Source of the DNA: CAVQTK01 sp963716455
Lineage (GTDB): Bacteria; Pseudomonadota; Gammaproteobacteria; Coxiellales; Coxiellaceae
NCBI GenBank assembly: GCA_963716455.1
Contig: CAVQTK010000017.1
Coordinates: 1 to 64,000, forward strand
DNA length: 64,000 nt
Direction of reading: 5' to 3'
How positions within the stretch are numbered: the first letter of the stretch is position 1; each line of letters opens with the position of its first letter. The notes under the pieces were generated by a model, which ran no database searches, was not told the DNA's origin, and saw only the letters and a program-made list of their open reading frames with translations. Position numbers and translations under genes: made by a program. This document shows positions 46,814 to 56,434 of this stretch, in pieces.

Positions 46814-46924
46814 ATGAAAAAAACAATTTTTAAACGAAGTAACTCAACGCGTGTTAAAATTTTGTCCATAATTTTAATTATTCTTACGGTAACAGCAGTT
46901 CTCTTACAAATTTTTGTTTATTAA
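46814..46924 (+). CDS. possible 36-residue single-pass membrane peptide
   Basis: MKKTIFKRSNSTRVKILSII and then a hydrophobic run to FVY. A basic head and one membrane helix. AGGAG lies 7 nt before this ATG (an ATG 3 nt earlier is less well placed). It is too short for length-based calls. Function unknown; small inner-membrane peptides with this layout are common. It stands between repeats and the end of trpR. Confidence 0.4.
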   Translation: MKKTIFKRSNSTRVKILSIILIILTVTAVLLQIFVY

Positions 46925-47015
46925 TAATTTTAATTGCTAGGCCGCTTTAGCGGCCATGGCAATTCGGAAATGGATCCGGTAAATAAGCACGGGATGACGG
47001 TGCTGATGTTTTAGC

Positions 47016-47324
47016 TTACAATAATTCTTTTATTAAATAACTTTGTAATTCTTCACTGATCGTTTTTAATGCATTGGAGCCACGTGTAATTTTAGCGATG
47101 CTTATTCCTAACGCTTCAGCTATTTCCCTCTGGGACTTATCACCTTTCAACAAGGATTTAAGCAATTGCACACGCATAGCTAACTGTTCCTGCTCATCTA
47201 AAGTTAATAAAAGCTGAAGTAAAGCATCCAGATGTTGTTCTGATTGTGCATGACGACATAAATTAATAAATGTTCGCCACCCTTTCTTTTTAAGAGAAGA
47301 AGCAGTGCTCATAACCTGTGGCAT
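47016..47324 (-). CDS. trpR: Trp repressor TrpR
   Basis: 102 residues, usual length. The helix-turn-helix is well matched (KSQREIAEALGISIAKITRG, SNALK) and the preceding LDEQEQLAMRVQLLKSLLKG fits the tryptophan-binding core. It represses trp genes when loaded with tryptophan. Its ATG overlaps the recJ stop (TAATG), so it is translationally coupled to recJ, an unusual operon partner. Confidence 0.93.
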   Translation of the reverse strand: MPQVMSTASSLKKKGWRTFINLCRHAQSEQHLDALLQLLLTLDEQEQLAMRVQLLKSLLKGDKSQREIAEALGISIAKITRGSNALKTISEELQSYLIKELL

Positions 47325-49048
47325 TATAAAATTTCCTCTACTACCAGTTGAATTTTTCTCCTTCCTCGATATTCATTTATATCTACTCGGTAAGCAAGCC
47401 GCACAGTTTGGCAATCATAATCAGGCCACTTATTAAGATCCACATTAAAAGCAATAGCATCCAAATATTGGTCACTTCCAGGAGATTGTAAAACCATTTT
47501 TAGATGACGCCGTCCAACGAGTCTTTGATTAATCAATTTAAACTCACCATCAAACAAAGGTTCAGGAAATCCGGGCCCCCATGGACCACCTGCTCGCAAT
47601 ATCTCAGCTATTTCAAAAGTAAACTCATCTTCACCTAATGGACCATCCGTGTACAATTTATGACAAAGTTCATTCTGCCCCACTTCATCTGCTACTACCT
47701 CGGCAAAAGCCTGAACAAAAGCGGGATAAACTGATTTTTCTAAACTTAAACCTGCCGCCATAGCATGGCCGCCAAATTTAGATATGAGACCTGGGTAACG
47801 GATAGCTATTTTTTCTAAAAGATCCCTTACATGGAGGCCATCGATACACCGAGCAGATCCTTTTAATAATCCATCCTCTCCATTTGCAAACACTACAACG
47901 GGCCGATGAAGTTTTTCTTTTACGCGTGCTGCAACTAAACCTACCACTCCCTGATGCCAAGTTTCATCATACAGACAAACTCCTAGAGGCAATTTTTTAT
48001 TAAAATTTAAGCCTTGAACGATAGCAAAAGCTTCTTGCTGCATTTGCGCCTCTAAAGCACGTCGCTCACAGTTTAATTCATCTAGTTTCTCAGCAAACTG
48101 CTTTGCTGTACGTTGGTCGGCTGCTAACAAGCAGTGAATACCTAAGGACATATCGTCTAAACGACCCGCTGCATTTAACCTGGGCCCCAAAACAAAACCT
48201 AAATCTACAGCTTGTAAACGTGAAGGATGTCGATTAGCCAATTCTAGTAGAGCTAAAATTCCAGGCAAAGTCTGACCCGATCGGATCCGGCGCAATCCTT
48301 GATGAACTAAAATCCGGTTATTTTTATCCAAAGCAACTACATCCGCAACGGTACCTAATGCAACTAAATCTAGGTATTGAGCCATATTGGGTCGGAAAAT
48401 TTTTCTAGTTGAAAACCATTGCAAATCATCCAAGCGAGCTCGCAAAGCGACCATAACGTAAAATATCACTCCTACTCCAGCGATACATTTGCTTTTAAAT
48501 TTATCGCCTACCTGATTAGGGTTAACAATGGTTGCTGCCGCCGGAAGTTCATCACCTGGTAAATGATGATCAGTGACAATAACTTCAATTCCAAGTTGAT
48601 TTGCTCTAGCAACTCCCTCGACGCTGGAAATTCCGTTGTCTACAGTTACAATTAAATCCGGGTGCTTTTCTTTGTGGGCTAAATCTACAATCCCGGTTGA
48701 TAAACCATACCCAAATACAAAGCGATTTGGGACTAAAAAATCCACATTTTCACCCCCAAAAGCTCTTAGAGCAAGAAGAGCTAATACTGTGCTAGTGGCG
48801 CCATCCGTATCAAAATCTCCTATAATTAAAATTCGTCTTTGCTCCTGAATAGCTCGGGCTAAGCGAGCAGCAGCTTCTTGAATATTGAGCATATCTTGAT
48901 GAGGTAGCAAATCAGGCAAATCTCGACTGATTCCCTTTAGGGATGAAACCCCTCGCGCCTGATAAAGACGCTGTAACAACGGATGTAAATCTTTTAAGTC
49001 TCCCTCTCCTTGGGTTGTTAATTCGCGGCGAACAATCATTCTACCCAT
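47324..49048 (-). CDS. recJ: single-stranded-DNA exonuclease RecJ
   Basis: 574 residues, full length. DHH phosphoesterase motifs are intact: RILIIGDFDTDGATSTVLAL, VTVDNGISS, VIVTDHHLPGD, and DHHA1 with FGGHAMAAGLSL. A 5'-3' ssDNA exonuclease in recombination, mismatch and base-excision repair. Followed by trpR with a 1-nt overlap. Confidence 0.97.
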   Translation of the reverse strand: MGRMIVRRELTTQGEGDLKDLHPLLQRLYQARGVSSLKGISRDLPDLLPHQDMLNIQEAAARLARAIQEQRRILIIGDFDTDGATSTVLALLALRAFGGENVDFLVPNRFVFGYGLSTGIVDLAHKEKHPDLIVTVDNGISSVEGVARANQLGIEVIVTDHHLPGDELPAAATIVNPNQVGDKFKSKCIAGVGVIFYVMVALRARLDDLQWFSTRKIFRPNMAQYLDLVALGTVADVVALDKNNRILVHQGLRRIRSGQTLPGILALLELANRHPSRLQAVDLGFVLGPRLNAAGRLDDMSLGIHCLLAADQRTAKQFAEKLDELNCERRALEAQMQQEAFAIVQGLNFNKKLPLGVCLYDETWHQGVVGLVAARVKEKLHRPVVVFANGEDGLLKGSARCIDGLHVRDLLEKIAIRYPGLISKFGGHAMAAGLSLEKSVYPAFVQAFAEVVADEVGQNELCHKLYTDGPLGEDEFTFEIAEILRAGGPWGPGFPEPLFDGEFKLINQRLVGRRHLKMVLQSPGSDQYLDAIAFNVDLNKWPDYDCQTVRLAYRVDINEYRGRRKIQLVVEEIL

Positions 49049-49185
49049 AGAAAAATCTCCTGGACCTTTTTACAAATTTTTTATACTAAAACGCCGGTTT
49101 TGAAAAACCGATATCCTTAATATTGCCTTAAGCTTTATTTCCTATAATATACTGTTAGGAGTCACAAGCAAAGAGCTTATATTCT

Positions 49186-49770
49186 ATGATTAATAAAATT
49201 TATCAAAAACCTTTTCCTGTACTAATAATTGATGATAGCTACGTGCTTAGGGAGCAATCAGACAAAGATACAGAACCATTTTTCGAATATTACAGCAAAG
49301 ATCCTGATGTGACTCGCTACATTCTTGCTGCTGCACCTACCAGTTTAGAGGATGCTAACGCAGAAATTCATTACTGCCGTAATTTATTTTATCATAAGCG
49401 CGGCATTTATTGGACTTTGGCAAGGCGTGATAATGATCAAATCATTGGATCAGCAGGATTATATATAAATAACCATCATCATCGCGCTGAAATATGCTAT
49501 GACCTCGCAAAGGCTTATTGGCGTCAAGGAATAATGAATAAAGTTTTGCGTAAAGTAATTGATTTTGCATTTAAAGAGGTGGATGTTTATCGACTTGAGG
49601 CATTAACCTTAAAGGAAAATCTTGCTTCTATTGGTATACTGGAAAAGTCAGGCTTTATTAAAGAGGGAACTTTACACAAATATCGTTACTTCAAAAATGA
49701 ATCACGCGACGTTGAATTATTTGCCACCACTGAGGAATTAGTTGCCGCTGCGCGCAGCAAGGCTAAATAA
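49186..49770 (+). CDS. GNAT family N-acetyltransferase, RimJ/RimL type
   Basis: 194 residues. The acetyl-CoA site is visible in YDLAKAYWRQGIMNKVLRKV, followed by EALTLKENLASIGILEKSGF, the RimJ/L signature. It may acetylate a protein N-terminus or a small amine; the target is unknown. Divergent from recJ; a CGGTTT/AAACCG palindrome (49095-49110) lies between them. Confidence 0.88.
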   Translation: MINKIYQKPFPVLIIDDSYVLREQSDKDTEPFFEYYSKDPDVTRYILAAAPTSLEDANAEIHYCRNLFYHKRGIYWTLARRDNDQIIGSAGLYINNHHHRAEICYDLAKAYWRQGIMNKVLRKVIDFAFKEVDVYRLEALTLKENLASIGILEKSGFIKEGTLHKYRYFKNESRDVELFATTEELVAAARSKAK

Positions 49771-49820
49771 TCCCCCACAGTAAGCTGTGGGGCAAACCGC
49801 AGCAGCGAATAAATTTTAAA
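49771..49820. repeat. hairpin plus short repeat after the GNAT gene
   Basis: CCCCACAG/CTGTGGGG stem (49773-49792, TAAG loop) directly after the stop codon, then AACCGCAGCAGCGAATAAAT, which matches the right end of the repeat at 15675-15860. No T-tract on the plus side, so a weak terminator at best. Confidence 0.5.
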
Positions 49821-49834
49821 CACTAAGGAATTCA

Positions 49835-51169
49835 ATGCCGAGAAGACGTCAGCATAAAACCCCACCAAAGACAATATTTACTGCCACTGTTGAAAATTTA
49901 AGTCACGATGGACGAGGTATTGCTCATATCCAAGGAAAAACTACTTTTATTGAAGGAGGGTTACCAGGTGAAGAAGTTCATTTTCACTATTTACAACAAC
50001 GTAGTCGTTTTGATGAAGCTCTAGTCAGCCAAGTCCTCAAACCCATAGCTACACGTTGCATCCCTCAATGTGCTCATTTTGGAGTATGCGGTGGTTGTTT
50101 ATTGCAACATATGCATCTGGACCATCAACTCACATATAAGCAACAAGTTTTCCAAGAATTACTACAACACCAAGCTAAATTGCAACCTCTCGAATGGTTA
50201 CCTCCCCTTAGTGGTCCTCCTTGGGGTTACCGACGCAAAGCACGCCTGGCAGTGAAGTATGTGGTTAAAAAAAATCGGCTCTTAATAGGATTTCGTGAAA
50301 GAAGAGGCCGATTTGTCGCTGATATTAATCATTGCCCGGTACTTCATCCTGTTATTGGCGAGCGCCTACAAGCACTTAGCTTTCTAATCAACGAATTCTC
50401 CATTCGAGATAAAATTCCTCAAATAGAGGTAGCAATTGGAGATAATCACGGTGCAATTATTATCAGACATTTAGAGCCCTTCAGCGTAACCGATTTAACA
50501 CTTCTAAAAGAATTTGCAATTGAACATTCCTTATATGTTTATCTTCAACCAGGTGGTTTAGAGAGCGTGCATTTATGGTATCCACAGGATGCCAAACCCC
50601 TTCATTATCGTCTAACTCACTACGATTTAGTCTTAGAATTCCAACCATGGCAATTCATCCAGGTAAACGCTGCTGTAAATCAAAAGATGATAGATCAAGC
50701 TATCAGCCTATTAGCGATTCAACCGCAAGATAAAATATTAGATCTTTTTTGCGGAATAGGTAATTTTTCGTTACCCATAGCTCGTTGCGGTGCTTTAGTC
50801 ACTGGCGTAGAAGGCGATTCCTCGACAGTGGAACAAGCCATTAAGAATGCTCAAAACAATCGACTCACAAATTGTCAATTTTATTGTAGTGATCTATTTT
50901 CTCCTCCATTTCATCTTGAATGGGCCCAACATCAATATGATAAATTACTACTCGATCCCCCTCGCAGCGGCGCTCCCCTCATCGCAGATTATATCCAAAA
51001 TTGGAACCCTTCTCGAATTGTATATATCTCTTGCAATTTAACTACATTGGTTAGAGATAGTTCTATTTTATGCCAAAAGGGCTACCAATTAACTAAAACG
51101 GGTATAATGGATATGTTTCCTCATACCCAGCACGTTGAAGCCATAGCTCTCTTCTTTGAAACGACTTGA
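49835..51169 (+). CDS. rlmD: 23S rRNA (uracil-1939-C5)-methyltransferase RlmD
   Basis: 444 residues. Order: TRAM domain, the 4Fe-4S cluster cysteines (CIPQCAHFGVCGGCLLQHM plus a later HCPV), the SAM site (DKILDLFCGIGNFSLPIA) and the catalytic Cys (RIVYISCNLTTLVRD) with LLDPPRSGA. It methylates U1939 of 23S rRNA. It precedes relA on the same strand, as in many gammaproteobacteria, here separated by a repeat. Confidence 0.96.
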   Translation: MPRRRQHKTPPKTIFTATVENLSHDGRGIAHIQGKTTFIEGGLPGEEVHFHYLQQRSRFDEALVSQVLKPIATRCIPQCAHFGVCGGCLLQHMHLDHQLTYKQQVFQELLQHQAKLQPLEWLPPLSGPPWGYRRKARLAVKYVVKKNRLLIGFRERRGRFVADINHCPVLHPVIGERLQALSFLINEFSIRDKIPQIEVAIGDNHGAIIIRHLEPFSVTDLTLLKEFAIEHSLYVYLQPGGLESVHLWYPQDAKPLHYRLTHYDLVLEFQPWQFIQVNAAVNQKMIDQAISLLAIQPQDKILDLFCGIGNFSLPIARCGALVTGVEGDSSTVEQAIKNAQNNRLTNCQFYCSDLFSPPFHLEWAQHQYDKLLLDPPRSGAPLIADYIQNWNPSRIVYISCNLTTLVRDSSILCQKGYQLTKTGIMDMFPHTQHVEAIALFFETT

Positions 51170-51189
51170 TTTATTGAAAAAAATCCTCC

Positions 51190-51315
51190 CTATAAAAAAA
51201 TAATTTTTGCAAGAGGGAGAAAGCGGAGCGTCTACCCCCTTCATTCTAAGCATCGGCTCCGCCGAGCGCAGGATATAAACCAGGAAGCAATTCGCAGCTT
51301 CGCTGCGAATTGCTG
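51190..51315. repeat. mosaic palindromic repeat between rlmD and relA
   Basis: Contains GCATCGGCTCCGCCGAGCGC (unit also at 10570 and 13710) and a near-perfect 13-bp hairpin AGCAATTCGCAGC-TTC-GCTGCGAATTGCT ending about 51314. A TATAAT follows at 51316-51321. Confidence 0.65.
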
Positions 51316-51331
51316 TATAATATTGATTAAT

Positions 51332-53512
51332 ATGGAAACCTTTAGTAAACCATTAGATCCTACTGCCGCGCATTGGCTTGCTTTGCGCCGAGAGCAAAAT
51401 ATTCATCTGGATTTTGACCTTTTGGCTCAAGCCTGCCATTTTGCAGATCAATTGGGAGGACAATCCTCTGTTCCTTATGGAATATCTTCATTGCACCAGG
51501 GACTGGCTATGGCAGATGAATTATTTAGCTTACACTGCGATAGCCAAACTTTAGCAGCAGCTATTATTTATCCCACTATCCATTATTTTCAGCCTTCTCC
51601 TGAAATTATAGAAAAATTCTTGCCCCCGAATATTGCCCAATTGGCAAGTGATGTAAAGAAAATGGAAGCCATTAAACCCCTTAGCACTTCAACATTCACT
51701 AGTGCACATCAACATGCCGATAACTTACGTAAAATGTGCCTCGCAATGGTTGACGATGTGCGTATTGTCCTTATTAAATTAGCTGAGCAACTCGTCATTT
51801 TAAAATATTTACGCCACTGCCACCCTGAACAACAACAGCATATTGCTCAACAAGTTATGAATATTTATGCACCATTAGCTAATCGCCTTGGGGTAGGGCA
51901 AATGAAATGGCAAATGGAAGATTTAGCTTTTCGCTATTTAAATACTGAACAATATAAAAAAATATCACAAGCTCTAAAAATGAGACGGCAAGATAGGGAA
52001 ATTTTCATCAACCAAATTATTCGAAATTTATATCATTTATTGGCAGAGGTTCATGTTAGCCAAGTAGAAATTTCCGGACGGGCTAAACATATTTATAGCA
52101 TTTATCGGAAAATTCAATCTAAGCATCTCGATTTTAATCAAATATACGATACAAGCGCCGTGCGCATTTTAGTGAAAGAGCTTGAAGATTGTTATACGGT
52201 ATTAAGTATAGTGCACACAAAATGGCCCCATATTAAAACCGAATTCGATGATTATATTGCTAAACCTAAACCAAATGGTTACCGATCCATTCACACGGTA
52301 ATCGTTTCTCCTGAAAACATTAACATAGAAATCCAAATTCGGACTTATCAGATGCATAAAGAAGCTGAATTAGGAGTTGCCGCTCATTGGCAATATAAAG
52401 AAGGGAAAGAAGGATTATCCAGTTATGGAGAAAAAATCAATTGGCTGCGTCATGTTATGGACTGGCAAAAAGAAGTAAGCAGTCCGCAAGGTGAAGATTT
52501 ATACCGTAAGATTTTTGCAGATCGCGTGTATGTCTTCACCCCCAACGGCGATATTTTTGATCTTGAGGCTGGCGCTACTCCTTTAGATTTTGCTTACCAT
52601 ATTCATAGTGCAATTGGTCACCGTTGTCGTGGAGCAAAAGTCAATGACATGATTGTTCCTTTAACACATGTTTTAAAAACAGGTGACCAGGTAACTATTA
52701 TTACTGGCAAAGAAAGTCAACCAAGTCGTGATTGGCTTAACCCCACCGCAAACTATTTAAAAACTAATAATGCTAAACATAAAGTACGTAGCTGGTTTAA
52801 AAAACTAGAACAGCAAGCTCATCTGACAGCGGGGTCAAGCGCATGGGAAAAAATTTGTCGTCGAGAAGGCATTGCTAAATCAGAAATTGAAAAGGCCGCG
52901 TCATTATTTAAATTTAAAAGTGGACAAGAATTATTAATGGCCATAGGTGTTGGAACGATGGGAGTGGCAACCGTTTTAAATCGACTACGCGGCGGTGACA
53001 ACGAAACAGCAAAAAGAAGCGCCACCTTTACAGAAAAAATAATAGAAAAAATTCACCCCAAAAAAAGAGAAGGCATTCAGATCGAAGGCATTGATAATTT
53101 GCTCACTCAACTGGCGCATTGCTGTAAGCCTATCCCAGGAGATCCTATTGTAGGCTATATTACTATGGGTAGAGGCGTTACCATTCATCAACAAAACTGC
53201 CGCAATCTTAATTACACTCTAAAACGTTATCCTGAGCGCTTGCTAAAAGTTAATTGGAGTGAACAAGCCAACCAATCTTATCCAGTCGAAATTCACCTCT
53301 TAGCAGAAGATCGAGCAGGTTTAATTCGTGATATAACTAATGTTATTGCGACTGAACACATTTCGCTTTTAGGAATAAACACACGAGTTAACAAATTGGA
53401 AAACCAGGCTTACATTAATCTCATCATTGAAATTAAAAGTCTTAATCCATTACGAAAAATTTTAGCGCAATTGCAACAAATACCAGGAATCACTCAGGTC
53501 AGAAGATTATAA
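51332..53512 (+). CDS. relA: (p)ppGpp synthetase RelA
   Basis: 726 residues from the ATG at 51332; a TTG at 51323 is less likely. Domains: degenerate HD hydrolase domain, synthetase (YDTSAVRILVKELEDCYTVL, EFDDYIAKPKPNGYRSIHTV), TGS (VYVFTPNGDIFDLEAGATPL), zinc-finger/CC region (LAHCCKPIPGDPIVG) and ACT. The EFDD motif instead of RxKD marks the RelA (synthesis-only) class, so a SpoT elsewhere is expected. There is no Shine-Dalgarno; TATAAT ends 10 bp before the ATG, so the message may be almost leaderless. Confidence 0.95.
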   Translation: METFSKPLDPTAAHWLALRREQNIHLDFDLLAQACHFADQLGGQSSVPYGISSLHQGLAMADELFSLHCDSQTLAAAIIYPTIHYFQPSPEIIEKFLPPNIAQLASDVKKMEAIKPLSTSTFTSAHQHADNLRKMCLAMVDDVRIVLIKLAEQLVILKYLRHCHPEQQQHIAQQVMNIYAPLANRLGVGQMKWQMEDLAFRYLNTEQYKKISQALKMRRQDREIFINQIIRNLYHLLAEVHVSQVEISGRAKHIYSIYRKIQSKHLDFNQIYDTSAVRILVKELEDCYTVLSIVHTKWPHIKTEFDDYIAKPKPNGYRSIHTVIVSPENINIEIQIRTYQMHKEAELGVAAHWQYKEGKEGLSSYGEKINWLRHVMDWQKEVSSPQGEDLYRKIFADRVYVFTPNGDIFDLEAGATPLDFAYHIHSAIGHRCRGAKVNDMIVPLTHVLKTGDQVTIITGKESQPSRDWLNPTANYLKTNNAKHKVRSWFKKLEQQAHLTAGSSAWEKICRREGIAKSEIEKAASLFKFKSGQELLMAIGVGTMGVATVLNRLRGGDNETAKRSATFTEKIIEKIHPKKREGIQIEGIDNLLTQLAHCCKPIPGDPIVGYITMGRGVTIHQQNCRNLNYTLKRYPERLLKVNWSEQANQSYPVEIHLLAEDRAGLIRDITNVIATEHISLLGINTRVNKLENQAYINLIIEIKSLNPLRKILAQLQQIPGITQVRRL

Positions 53513-53658
53513 TTCTATATTTTGCATAAAATTCTTTAAACTGTTTGGATGAGTTGATACCCATAACAGTGAATTTATTATGTCTTGAATTATAGCATAT
53601 AATCAATTGATCACCCTTTTAATTATGCGCGGCTGTATAGATGTGTGATTCACAGACA

Positions 53659-55956
53659 TTATCTAATTTTATCATACCGTATGTTATTTACCGTTCTAGT
53701 TTCTCCTTTTGGCGCAATTACCCGTTCATTAGAATTACTTTGGTTCAAGCTTATAGGCATGCCTAGATTTTCACTCAGTTGTTTCAAACTTGATTCGATT
53801 TCTGCAAAGAAAGTTTGTTCACCCTTAGTTTGTCCTCTCTGCGATGTTCTTAAGAAAGTAAAGCAGTTAGAACGATCTTTTTTTGTGAGTGCTTTAAAAA
53901 TTTTTAATCTCTCTTCGAAGTCCTTAACTATTTTTGTAAAACTTAGTTTGTGTGTATTTCTTCCTTCTAGGATATCGGAAATTTCGCAAGCTACTGCTAA
54001 TAAACCCTTCATTGCTTCCCATTTCTCTATAGTCTTTTGATAGCGAAAAATATCCATATATCGGAATGCTCGCTTGCAAAGTATTCCAATTATAGCATTC
54101 ATATTATCCCGTGCTTTTTGCTTATTTACACGAACAATTGAGGCTTTAGTTTCACTTTTGCTCTGATTAATCGGAGGAGTAGCAGAGTTAACAGAAATAG
54201 ATCTTGTTTGCGTGGAGGTATTTGAATGGTGATTTTGTGTAGGTTCTTGGTGTGCAACATGACTATGAATAACAGAGGAAGGGGGAATGGCAGAACTAAC
54301 AATAACAGGGTGCTCCTGCTTTGCTTTTTCTTCTTTTTCATCATTTACAAAAGACTGTATAAATTTTGATCTTTTGGAAATAACTTCGTTTAATATAGCA
54401 ATTTCACCTTGTAATTGCATTTTTAATGCCTGAATTTTTGTAGGTAAAACGTTTCTCTCCAACCTAATTTCGCTGAGTCGGACTGTTCTCATAAATGTCG
54501 AAGAAAACATTGAAGAAGAAGGAGATTGCCCACATAATTTTGACAATTTAATCTCCCTTCCTTCTTTTTGGTCATAATCATTTTTCTTTACAGTGTATTT
54601 ATCATTCTTAGAAAATTTCTCTATTGCCGCATCTTGCTGCATAAGCTGTTGGCAAAGCTCTTGTCTTTTACTCGCAAGTGATCTAAGATTTTCTGACATT
54701 TCGTTTACAAAAGACTGTATAAATTCGGATCTTTTGGAAATAACTTGTTGTAAGATAACAACTTCCTTTTGTACTCGCATTATTTGTGGAGGTAAGGCTC
54801 TCAGTTCTTCACGTACATTAATTTTGCTTAATTGAACTGTTCTCGTAAATGTCGAAGAAAACATTGAAGAAGAAGGAGATTGCCCACATAATTTTGACAA
54901 TTTAATCTTGCTTCCCTCTTTTTCATCATATTCTTTTTCTCTTAAGTCGTATTTATTATCCTTTTCAAAAAGTTGCTCAAGTTCATCTAGTGCATCATCT
55001 TGCTTTTTAAGCTGCTGGTAAAGTTTATTTCTTTCCTGGTCAAGAGATTCAAGTTTTTTCGACATTTCTTCTCTTTGCTCTTTCTCTAATATTATACTTA
55101 ATTCATCCATAGCCCCTTCTATTTTAAAGATAAAAAATTCCTTAGCTATTTTAAAACATTCCTCACAAGCCAATGGTTCTTTTTTAAAAACTGCATGCCT
55201 GATGGGGTATTTTTCAAAGTGCGCTCCTAATTTTTGCAATTTTTCTGCATCGTCTATGTTCTCACCTTCTAAAGATTCTATTTTGTCCAGAATTGCAATT
55301 AATTCTTGCATTTTTCCATATATATTTAGATCTTTTGCTGTAGACTGTATTTCTTCCAATTTTTGAGAAAATATATGAGAATATTTCTCAGTGGTTTCGC
55401 CACTTATTTTTTGCTCCTCTTTAGAGGTACCTTTAGGTTCTTTATCACGTGAACTAAAATCTGTAGCTCTTTTAGTTAAAACTTCATCCATCTCTTTTCT
55501 TTGCACTTCAGTCATATATGGCCGAAGCTGTTCAAAATATCTGAATGGTTGAAATTCTCTATGTTCTTCAATAGCATCTTTCCATTCTTTTGTGCCTTCT
55601 GGAGATAACTCCATATTTTCCCCACTAAAATCTACATGTGTATCGGGACGTGGGTTATTAGCATGGTTTTTGAGAAATCTTATTAATTTTGGAATAAATT
55701 CACATGTAAGATAGGAATTTTTTTTGCTTAACAAATCCTTAAAAAAATCGCGATTTGCCCAAATGTCTTCATCAGTTACCTCTTTTTCCTCCGGGATACA
55801 TTTTTCATATCTATAAAGCGACTTTAATTTATTTATTGTTTTCTTTGGCAAATCATCGGCACTTTCACATGATAGTAAGTTTTCTATCGCTTCTTCAGTG
55901 CCAAATCCATAGTTCCGATCAGGCGAAAGAAACTTTTCTTCTGGAATCATGCCCAT
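53659..55956 (-). CDS. gene F: large SQRG-module coiled-coil protein, putative effector
   Basis: 765 residues from the ATG at 55956 (MGMIPEEKFLSPDRNYGFG); an upstream reading to 56040 overlaps the holin-like gene. Intact. Parts: N-terminal helical region with ANRDFFKDLLSKKNSY (like gene D), coiled coils, a tandem 118-residue repeat (each copy with EIKLSKLCGQSPSSSMFSST or its variant, and VISKRS-FIQSFVN), a Ser/Thr/Pro/His-rich linker at about 600-650, and the shared module AFRYMDIFRYQKTIEK ... RSNCFTFLRTSQRGQTKGEQ. The tail ends NNIRYDKIR, similar to GIRYGQIW of gene D. No signal peptide or membrane segment. It is 32 kb from genes A-E. Secreted effector role is inferred. Confidence 0.7.
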   Translation of the reverse strand: MGMIPEEKFLSPDRNYGFGTEEAIENLLSCESADDLPKKTINKLKSLYRYEKCIPEEKEVTDEDIWANRDFFKDLLSKKNSYLTCEFIPKLIRFLKNHANNPRPDTHVDFSGENMELSPEGTKEWKDAIEEHREFQPFRYFEQLRPYMTEVQRKEMDEVLTKRATDFSSRDKEPKGTSKEEQKISGETTEKYSHIFSQKLEEIQSTAKDLNIYGKMQELIAILDKIESLEGENIDDAEKLQKLGAHFEKYPIRHAVFKKEPLACEECFKIAKEFFIFKIEGAMDELSIILEKEQREEMSKKLESLDQERNKLYQQLKKQDDALDELEQLFEKDNKYDLREKEYDEKEGSKIKLSKLCGQSPSSSMFSSTFTRTVQLSKINVREELRALPPQIMRVQKEVVILQQVISKRSEFIQSFVNEMSENLRSLASKRQELCQQLMQQDAAIEKFSKNDKYTVKKNDYDQKEGREIKLSKLCGQSPSSSMFSSTFMRTVRLSEIRLERNVLPTKIQALKMQLQGEIAILNEVISKRSKFIQSFVNDEKEEKAKQEHPVIVSSAIPPSSVIHSHVAHQEPTQNHHSNTSTQTRSISVNSATPPINQSKSETKASIVRVNKQKARDNMNAIIGILCKRAFRYMDIFRYQKTIEKWEAMKGLLAVACEISDILEGRNTHKLSFTKIVKDFEERLKIFKALTKKDRSNCFTFLRTSQRGQTKGEQTFFAEIESSLKQLSENLGMPISLNQSNSNERVIAPKGETRTVNNIRYDKIR

Positions 55957-55996
55957 TTTAAGATGAAAAAGAAGACTACCCGTAGCCAATCTATAA

Positions 55997-56434
55997 TTAA
56001 GTATCTTCTTTATCTTGATCAGAATCTTTGGTAAAAGCATTTATAAAGTTTTCTTTTAGCAGCAATGCAATATTTTCCATCAGCATTTTACGCATTGAGG
56101 GAGAGATACCCACAAAAAAGCCCATGGCTAGACTAGCTAATAGACCTTTCTTAGGGTATCTTTTTAATAAAGAATTTAAGTCAAAATCGAAATTTATTTC
56201 TTTTTTAGGTTGTCTTTTTTTACCAACTAATTTGACCAATAATAGTATGAGCAATACCACACCCAATAATACTAAACCAGAAGCAAGAGCCGCTGACATA
56301 GCACTATGGAATAGTGCTGCAAAATAAAGATAAAGTGCACTCATTAAAAATCCAAATGCAACCAAACAAAAAATGAAAGCAATAAAAATACCTGCTATTT
56401 TTAACCCTATTCTAAACAAATTTACTCCAAGCAC
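55997..56434 (-). CDS. YqjE/phage-holin-like (DUF1469) membrane protein
   Basis: 145 residues. Two strong helices near the N-terminus (GIFIAFIFCLVAFGFLMSAL and ALASGLVLLGVVLLILLLVK), then a basic cytoplasmic part (KKRQPKKEINFDFD). Resembles the DUF1469/YqjE holin-superfamily proteins found beside DUF883 genes. It begins 1 bp past the DUF883 gene end. Gene F follows on the same strand and may share the transcript. Confidence 0.7.
   Translation of the reverse strand: MLGVNLFRIGLKIAGIFIAFIFCLVAFGFLMSALYLYFAALFHSAMSAALASGLVLLGVVLLILLLVKLVGKKRQPKKEINFDFDLNSLLKRYPKKGLLASLAMGFFVGISPSMRKMLMENIALLLKENFINAFTKDSDQDKEDT

Noticed and set aside
46940..46955. GGCCGCT/AGCGGCC hairpin after trpR as a terminator
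   Set aside because: The loop is only 2 nt and no T-tract follows on either strand, so it is not called.
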